Shown in pieces: positions 58,707-64,000 of a stretch of 64,000 nucleotides of DNA (position 1 is the first letter of the stretch; every line of letters starts with the position of its first letter). The DNA lies in assembly GCF_019795105.1 (NCBI RefSeq), contig NZ_JAIMFO010000005.1, positions 62,001 through 126,000 on the forward strand, in the 5' to 3' direction. A program made the translations under genes and the position numbers. The notes beneath the pieces were generated by a model. The model did no database searches, was not told where the DNA came from, and saw only the letters and a list, made by a program, of their open reading frames with translations. Source of the DNA: Collinsella ureilytica (GTDB taxonomy: Bacteria > Actinomycetota > Coriobacteriia > Coriobacteriales > Coriobacteriaceae).

Positions 58707-61469
58707 TTATGCGACAAGCGCATAGTTCATGTCGTCGAGGACGTCTTGGTACTTATCGCCGAACAGGACGTAAAAACGCCCAAGGCCGCCCTTCTCCCCA
58801 AAAGGCGACAGGTCGAGATCGTCAGAGCTCACGCTTCCCGAGGTAGCGATATGGTCGCGAATCATGCGCAACCAATCCATCTGCTCTTCGGTAAACTGGC
58901 CGTGACCTGCGTTCTTAGAGAAAACCCAGCTCTTGAAACGTTCCGCTACGCCCGCCTCGAAGGGTCTTAGGATCTTTTCCTGTCCGAGTTCGAATCGGAT
59001 AACGGAAATGATGTCCATAAGCTTGCCCAAAGCACTTCGTGCCGTAGCGATGGGTGCGCCCGCGACCTCATATGCACGCCAGACCATGTCGCAGGAAAGT
59101 CCATAGGGGGACGTTTTCAACGCATCGTGAACGGCCTTGATCATGCGCAACGTGATGGGGCGCTGCTTGTAGGTCTGGCCGTAGATGATCTGCAACGCGT
59201 CTAGCTCATCCTTGTTGTCGGCAAGGAATTGTCTGAACGTTTGGATGACCTCTTTGGCATGGTCCTCGCGATCGGTGTCCCAACCGGATGAGATGACAGC
59301 ATCTAGGTTCTCATTATCTATGACCTGGTCGTGCGCCTTGCGCACATTTTCGAGATATTTTCTCAGCTCGGCAGAGAACATTGGCTTAATCGCCATCTCG
59401 ACAAGCCGAGACTGGGCATCTGCCAACTTGGCTCGCTCTTCTTCGGTTGCTTCTCGGGCATCATCTCTAAGGATAAGCCCGGCTTCCTTTGCTATCCTGT
59501 CCTCGTCGAAAGCGTCAAGCATATCTCTAGCGATGTCGTTCACGGAGGCGCCGCCGGCAAGCTCAGCGGCCTTTTTTCGCTCGCCATTGTCCATGACGGC
59601 GGCGAGTCGAAGAAGACGGCCGGCGAGCGAGGTGACGGTATCGTCATCGCGCGCGCCCATGGCGACGCTCATCATGAGCTCTTTCAGGCTTACGGAGGGT
59701 TTCCTGTCGAGCTGCCTTGTTTCAGTTTTCAGGCTCTTCGTGACGCCAACGCAATCGACAACCACGTAGCGGCACTTGTTCGTTGTCGCCGACGGCGAAA
59801 CACGGGCCAGGTCATCATGGCCGAGCGTACGACGCCCGCGGCCAAGCATCTGCTCAAAGTAATTTTTCGAACGAACGTCTCGCATGAAGACGAGGCACTC
59901 GAGAGCTTTGACATCGGTACCGGTGGCAATCATGTCAACGGTTACGGCGACGCGGGGGTAGAACTCGTTGCGAAACGCCGCAAGAGTGGACTTGGGGTCC
60001 TCTTCGGCGTTATAAGTTATCTTTTTGCAGAACTCGTTCCCGCGCCCGAATTCTTCGCGCACGATGTTGATGATGTCATCCGCGTGGCTATCTGTTTTGG
60101 CAAAGATAAGCGTCTTGGGTATTTCCTTGCGACCAGGGAACATGACCGTCGTAACCTTGTCGCGGAACTCACGGATGATGGTGCGTATCTGGGACGGGTT
60201 GACGACATCGCGGTCTAGCTTGCCCTTGTCATATTCCAGGTCCTCGTCGTTCTGCTCCCATCGCTTCTCGCGGGAAAGGCGATCTCTCTTCTCAACAAGA
60301 CGCTCGGTGATAGTCGCGCCGTTCTTGCTCACATCAGTTTCGATGATGTAGGTATCGCCGCCGACGTTGACGCCGTCGATGACCGCCTCTTCATGAGTGT
60401 ATTCGCTCACGACGTTCTGATTGAAAAAAGAGTAGGTTCGCTTGTCGGGCGTAGCGGTAAGCCCGATGAGAAAGGTATCGAAGTAATCGAGAACCTGTTG
60501 CCAGACGTTATAGATAGAACGGTGACACTCGTCGATGATGATGAAATCGAAATACTCAGGTGGGTAAGCTGAGTTGTACTCAACATCGCGTGGCTCGCCG
60601 ACGATGCGACCTTCATTAGGGGAAGATTCCTCGTCTGCCTCGTCAAGCTCTTTGCCCTTGAGGATGGAGTACATCCGTTGGATGGTGCTGATGCATACGT
60701 TGGAGCCATTGGGAATCTGTGAAGAGGTCAGGCGACAGACGTTGTAAAGCTCGGGAAATAACCTCGCATCGTCGGTGGGCTTGTACTTGCGGAACTCCTC
60801 CTCGGCCTGTTCCCCTAGGTTCTTCGTGTCGACAAGGAATAGGATGCGCTTGGCCTTGGCAAATTTGAGCAGGCGGTAAACGTTAGTAATGGCGGTGTAC
60901 GTCTTGCCAGCACCAGTGGCCATTTGGATTAACGCGCGTGGGCGGTTCTCCCCGAACGACTTTTCAAGATTAACAATCGCATTCACTTGGCACTTACGAA
61001 AACCAGTGGCATCAAAGGCGGGGAAAGACTTGAGCCTGTTCCGGATGGTATCGGAATCCTTCAGCCAAGCGCGAAGTTGCTCCGGTCGATGGAAGGAAAA
61101 AATCTCGCGAGAACGATAATCCTTATCGTGGTAGTCGCAAAAACGGGTTAAGACATCAGTCGCCTCGTAGGCAAAACGAATGTCAATATCAGTGGGGGCA
61201 TACTTGAATTCGCTCTCGGCGTAGCGTCTTGTCTGCTCGGCTACGGCTGTGAGCTTCTCGCCCTTGTCGTGTTCTTTAGCTTCAATCAGCCCGCAAGGGG
61301 TGCCGTCGATAAAGATAAGGTAATCACATGGGCCGGTGGTCGTTTGCCATTCACGGACAACGACACCACATGCCGCCATGGGATTGAACTCTTTAACATC
61401 CTGGACAGCATATCCGGAAGCTTTTAGCTTCTTATCGATAACGAGACGCGCTTTTTTCTCGGGACTCAC
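58707..61469 (-). CDS. hsdR: Type I restriction enzyme, R (motor/nuclease) subunit
   Basis: A 920-aa protein. N-terminal PD-(D/E)xK nuclease with Asp49 (CDYLIF) and Glu63-Ala-Lys65 (LIEAKEHD); SF2 motor with Walker A MATGAGKT (183-190), DECH at 313-316, GLTATPDKR and the C-terminal QMLGRGRRTLG; then the helical domain that binds HsdM. The gene appears complete. Because HsdR needs an HsdM2-HsdS core to act, restriction should be off while the element is integrated. First gene of hsdR-hsdM-hsdS on the minus strand. Confidence 0.95.
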   Translation of the reverse strand: MSPEKKARLVIDKKLKASGYAVQDVKEFNPMAACGVVVREWQTTTGPCDYLIFIDGTPCGLIEAKEHDKGEKLTAVAEQTRRYAESEFKYAPTDIDIRFAYEATDVLTRFCDYHDKDYRSREIFSFHRPEQLRAWLKDSDTIRNRLKSFPAFDATGFRKCQVNAIVNLEKSFGENRPRALIQMATGAGKTYTAITNVYRLLKFAKAKRILFLVDTKNLGEQAEEEFRKYKPTDDARLFPELYNVCRLTSSQIPNGSNVCISTIQRMYSILKGKELDEADEESSPNEGRIVGEPRDVEYNSAYPPEYFDFIIIDECHRSIYNVWQQVLDYFDTFLIGLTATPDKRTYSFFNQNVVSEYTHEEAVIDGVNVGGDTYIIETDVSKNGATITERLVEKRDRLSREKRWEQNDEDLEYDKGKLDRDVVNPSQIRTIIREFRDKVTTVMFPGRKEIPKTLIFAKTDSHADDIINIVREEFGRGNEFCKKITYNAEEDPKSTLAAFRNEFYPRVAVTVDMIATGTDVKALECLVFMRDVRSKNYFEQMLGRGRRTLGHDDLARVSPSATTNKCRYVVVDCVGVTKSLKTETRQLDRKPSVSLKELMMSVAMGARDDDTVTSLAGRLLRLAAVMDNGERKKAAELAGGASVNDIARDMLDAFDEDRIAKEAGLILRDDAREATEEERAKLADAQSRLVEMAIKPMFSAELRKYLENVRKAHDQVIDNENLDAVISSGWDTDREDHAKEVIQTFRQFLADNKDELDALQIIYGQTYKQRPITLRMIKAVHDALKTSPYGLSCDMVWRAYEVAGAPIATARSALGKLMDIISVIRFELGQEKILRPFEAGVAERFKSWVFSKNAGHGQFTEEQMDWLRMIRDHIATSGSVSSDDLDLSPFGEKGGLGRFYVLFGDKYQDVLDDMNYALVA

Positions 61470-62287
61470 TCCAACCGCCAGCCTTTCTCGATGCCGTAAA
61501 TCAACATGTCGGCACCCTTAAAACACACATGACATTATTTTATCAGGCGGTAGACGGCAACGTCCGTCTATTGAGCAAAAGCAACGAGCATTCCGGGCTC
61601 AAGACCGGTATGTTAATTCCCAACCTTATCGCAACACTTCTTGAGCTTTCTAAAACTTAGCGCGACATGTTGCGCTAACTCCGGAACTATAAGAGCTAAA
61701 AGACAGGAGGGGCTTAGGACGAATTTCCGTACATTTTTAGAGCAGAGCTTTGTTATGAAGCTGAGCTCTACCCTAGAGTAGAGAGCAAAAGCAGCAAAGG
61801 CCAAACTACCACACAAGAATTGATCAGGAGAAATCGACCGTATTCACAGCTCAAGGGTATTGTTTTCTATATTTAGCTGCGAAAGTCAGACTATGAAACA
61901 TTCTGCTAACGCTACTGCATCGAGCTAGATGGCTTCGAATAGCATCAATGCACAAAATGCGCCTTCGGATAATTGGTAATTCCCGACCTTATTGCAGAAT
62001 CTCTACGCGAATATCCCAGGGTTTGGGTTTTGAAAGATTCCTACGATCATCACGATAAAATTGCATCGCAAATCTTTTACAGCACAAAACAGTATATAAC
62101 CTATCTACCTGGTAAAACGTAGTCACATTCTGTGACATTCCCTGTATGGGAACCAGCTAGCTTTTTTGCTTAACCACACGAACCATGATCGTTTTTCGCG
62201 CTATAAGACAGCGAAAGTGTCCACCCCCCCCCTGTTCAATAACCCGACGGGTATCGCCATGATCCAGCCATTAACATGCTGTCCAAA
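61470..62287. other. 818-bp gene-free region with decayed coding traces and a repeat
   Basis: No intact gene found. Two short frames on the plus strand end in similar wording: MLIPNLIATLLELSKT with stop at about 61660, and VIPDLIAESLREYPRVW from about 61970; the DNA around TAATTCCC(A/G)ACCTTAT is also alike. They look like remnants of a duplicated gene. A nine-C run is at 62224-62232 and a copy of an 86-bp dispersed repeat at 62081-62167. Confidence 0.4.
62081..62167 (+). repeat. Dispersed intergenic repeat, copy A, hairpin with T-run
   Basis: AGCACAAAACAGTATATAAC at the start and TGGGAACCAGCTAGCTTTTT at the end; CTACCTGGT can pair with ACCAGCTAG except for one base, followed by a T run. Copy B at 63632-63717 has the same plan. 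May act as a transcription terminator or attenuator. Confidence 0.65.
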
Positions 62288-63385
62288 TCACTTTGACAAC
62301 TTGCCACAGTTGAGCTGCACAGGTGCTTCTTGGCCGAAAATACATCTATTGATGACCTCTTTGCCTCGTAGCTGCTCGATCCAGCTCTTGCAGATCGAGT
62401 CGTAGCCGTACATGGCTCCTGCCAATGCACCAGCAACGCAAGCGGTGGTATCCGTGTCGTCACCGAGATTCACGGCAGCAAGCACGCACTCTTCGTAACT
62501 GTCCGTGTTCCATGCGCACCAGAGCGCCGCCCCGAGCGTGTCGAGCACATATCCGGTGGAACGTACGCGCTCGCGCGGCCAAGCCACAATGTCGGCCAAA
62601 AAGCGGAAGCGAGCGTCGTCGGGCAGATGATCTTCTATGACCTGAACAATCCCGTCGGCACCATTTTCTAGCGCATTGCGAAGCACGTGAACGAACAGGA
62701 CGCAAGCCTCCTTGGATATGGGATGCGCATGGGTTATTGCCGACACAGCTCTTATCTCATCGTCGGTGGCATCCGTGCAGGCAAGAGGCGCGATTCTCAT
62801 GAGCGATCCGTTGCCGTTTGAGTACTCATGAACCATCCCATGCCCCTCAGACAGAGCCGTGGCTGTGGCATTGCCGACATCGAACACCTTCCCATCGGCC
62901 GTATATGCACCCTCATAGAGCCATCTCCGGAACCGCTCCCTCATGTCTTCAACGTCTATGCGACCGCGCTCCCTTATACTGTCTTGCGTTGCAAGCAGCA
63001 TCGAGGTGTCATCTGAGAACGTACCCTCCGGCATCTGGTGCACTCCTCCGCTTGCCATCCCCTTGCATGTGAAGGAATCTCGACCTTGGAACTCATAGGG
63101 AACCCCGAGAGCGTCGCCGACTGCCGCACCGTAGATGATTCCCTTCAGCCTGCGCCTTTCCACAATCTCGACGAGATCTTCGGCAACTGTGTGCTTCTCG
63201 AACCTGTGCAGGCAATCGTTGCACTCATACTTCGGGTCGTCGAAGTCCACGCAGCGGCCGCCAGGCACAGCCTTACCCTCGGACAGCTTCTTCTGAAGCT
63301 CGTCAGTGAATGAGGGCAATCCCCAAAGGATCTCTGCGATGTTGCGACTGCCGCAACTTGGGTGCTTGATGACATGCTCTTCCAT
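62288..63385 (-). CDS. ADP-ribosylglycohydrolase family protein with N-terminal zinc-finger-like segment
   Basis: A 365-aa protein. Residues ~75-340 carry the DraG/ARH hallmarks: GAAVGDALGVPYEF, GTFSDDTSMLLATQ for metal binding and NLGDDTDTTACVAGALAGAM. These enzymes remove ADP-ribose from proteins or related substrates. The N-terminal ~60 residues contain CGSRNIAEIL and CNDCLHRFE, a split Cys2-Cys2 pattern seen in some bacterial DraG-like proteins. ATG 63385 follows GAGG by 8 nt. It is bracketed by two copies of a dispersed repeat. Substrate unknown. Confidence 0.88.
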   Translation of the reverse strand: MEEHVIKHPSCGSRNIAEILWGLPSFTDELQKKLSEGKAVPGGRCVDFDDPKYECNDCLHRFEKHTVAEDLVEIVERRRLKGIIYGAAVGDALGVPYEFQGRDSFTCKGMASGGVHQMPEGTFSDDTSMLLATQDSIRERGRIDVEDMRERFRRWLYEGAYTADGKVFDVGNATATALSEGHGMVHEYSNGNGSLMRIAPLACTDATDDEIRAVSAITHAHPISKEACVLFVHVLRNALENGADGIVQVIEDHLPDDARFRFLADIVAWPRERVRSTGYVLDTLGAALWCAWNTDSYEECVLAAVNLGDDTDTTACVAGALAGAMYGYDSICKSWIEQLRGKEVINRCIFGQEAPVQLNCGKLSK

Positions 63386-63476
63386 TTACAAACCTCGCTT
63401 TGTCTACTTGTCCTTATCCCTAATCATCCTAAGACGGATACCTTTGCTTGAACTTGTCGAGAACCTCTATCATCGA

Positions 63477-63578
63477 TTAGGTCTTATCGTCTTTAGAAAG
63501 GGCTTCCAGAAGCTCCTTGGAGGATACGCCGAGCTTGCCTGCTATGATCTCGGCATGCTCATGGAATGCCCCATACAT
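63477..63578 (-). pseudogene. Possible remnant of a small helical protein
   Basis: A 33-codon frame, MYGAFHEHAEIIAGKLGVSS continuing KELLEALSKDDKT, reads like the end of a helix-turn-helix protein. No ribosome site is clear, so it may be a fragment of a lost gene. The rest of 63386-63868 shows nothing except repeat copy B. Confidence 0.3.
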
Positions 63579-63631
63579 GCATATCCGTAGAAGTGTGAAG
63601 GCAGGAGATGTGGGCCATCATTTTTTTAGAG

Positions 63632-63717
63632 AGCACAAGCCATATATGACCCTGTCTAGCTGGTGAAACATTGCTTTTTTCAGTGCCATTTTTTGTGTGG
63701 GAACCAGCTAGCTTTTT
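63632..63717 (+). repeat. Dispersed intergenic repeat, copy B, hairpin with T-run
   Basis: CTAGCTGGT (63656-63664) is the exact complement of ACCAGCTAG (63703-63711), followed by CTTTTTGG. The last 20 bases up to the T run are identical to copy A. Confidence 0.65.
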
Positions 63718-63868
63718 GGTCTCTTCCGTTCGATTCTTTTCGTAATCCCCCTCGATTGACCGCCCCAGTGCTAGCGGCCTTGTTTTCGCGAGTCAGGTGG
63801 TTGCGCTCTTCGGGAATCACGGGCTCTGGTGCGAATCAGGTATGAATAGAACTGAATTCGTACCTGGA

Positions 63869-64000
63869 TCACATGCGCTTGACCCTCGCCTCATTGAGGA
63901 CACCCTTCTTGAACTGCAATTTCAGTCTTCTAAGCATTTCTCTTGAGAGATCGATACGACGATAGCGTCTGTTATCCTCACGAACAGGATGGACGAGGAT
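63869..64000 (-). CDS. Partial CDS of unknown function, C-terminal end
   Basis: Frame open from the right window edge: 43 codons, ILVHPVREDNRRYRRIDLSR continuing EMLRRLKLQFKKG and ending VKRM with stop at 63869. Strongly basic and helical. No domain recognised from this short part. Confidence 0.5.
   Translation of the reverse strand: MLVHPVREDNRRYRRIDLSREMLRRLKLQFKKGVLNEARVKRM

Noticed and set aside
61613-61816. 67-codon minus-strand frame after hsdR
   Set aside because: No ribosome site, no domain, mixed with degenerate sequence.
1-64000. tRNA or rRNA genes and conjugation genes
   Set aside because: I looked for tRNA-like ends at the element borders and for relaxase or type IV secretion motifs; none were seen. 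The attachment site is in hsdM, not a tRNA.

Overview
The window is a bacterial chromosome segment in which a 53,770-bp mobile element (4399..58168) sits inside the methyltransferase gene (hsdM) of a host type I restriction-modification locus. Host flanks (1..4398 and 58169..64000) are GC-rich, with hsdR, hsdM and hsdS all on the minus strand. From protein style I would guess a gut actinobacterium of the Collinsella/Olsenella kind (Coriobacteriia), but the sequence does not prove this. The element has a more Bacillota-like style, strong AGGAGG ribosome binding sites and lower GC in its cargo ends.

Host locus: hsdR (58707..61469), then the hsdM 5' part (58121..58681), the element, the hsdM 3' part (3430..4446), hsdS (1868..3430), a tyrosine recombinase (1087..1881) and a second, oppositely oriented hsdS running off the left edge. 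The two hsdS genes share a 390-bp inverted repeat around the recombinase, so the second target-recognition half looks invertible. Joining the host pieces at the shared dinucleotide TC rebuilds an in-frame 493-codon hsdM; the insertion point is the codon before the SAM-binding motif DPCCGSGG. The element ends carry 19-nt inverted arms exactly 13 nt from that dinucleotide on each side, as expected for a serine-integrase attP.

Element layout: (a) 4.6-12.9 kb, minus strand, a tightly overlapping defence operon: an ABC-three-component set (zinc/HNH-like protein, winged-helix middle protein, SMC-like ATPase), a small XRE regulator, an AlbA/Schlafen-type ATP-binding protein and a BcgI-like restriction-methylase with a specificity subunit whose reading frame is interrupted at a G9 tract; (b) 13.3-24.3 kb, phage replication (sigma-like protein, RecB-like nuclease, ssDNA-binding-like protein, DNA polymerase I, antirepressor, primase-helicase, SNF2 helicase, late regulator); (c) 24.4-46.8 kb, HNH nuclease, candidate cos, small terminase, a SAM synthetase-like gene with two DNA methyltransferases, large terminase, HK97-type head, siphovirus tail with a frameshifted tail chaperone, holin and GH25 endolysin; (d) 47.0-51.0 kb, two overlapping large serine recombinases with two accessory genes; (e) 51.0-57.9 kb, minus strand, TetR-controlled cargo: a pair of ABC exporter-fold transporters plus an ECF-type importer, resembling streptococcal siderophore uptake clusters.

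Overall this looks like a complete siphovirus prophage that has gained cargo on both sides of attP. It silences the host type I system on integration while supplying its own defence operon. The most notable points are the precise hsdM disruption, three separate potential switches acting on restriction-modification genes, the seven-gene overlapping defence operon, and a family of structured leaders predicted to hide ribosome binding sites ahead of three phage genes.
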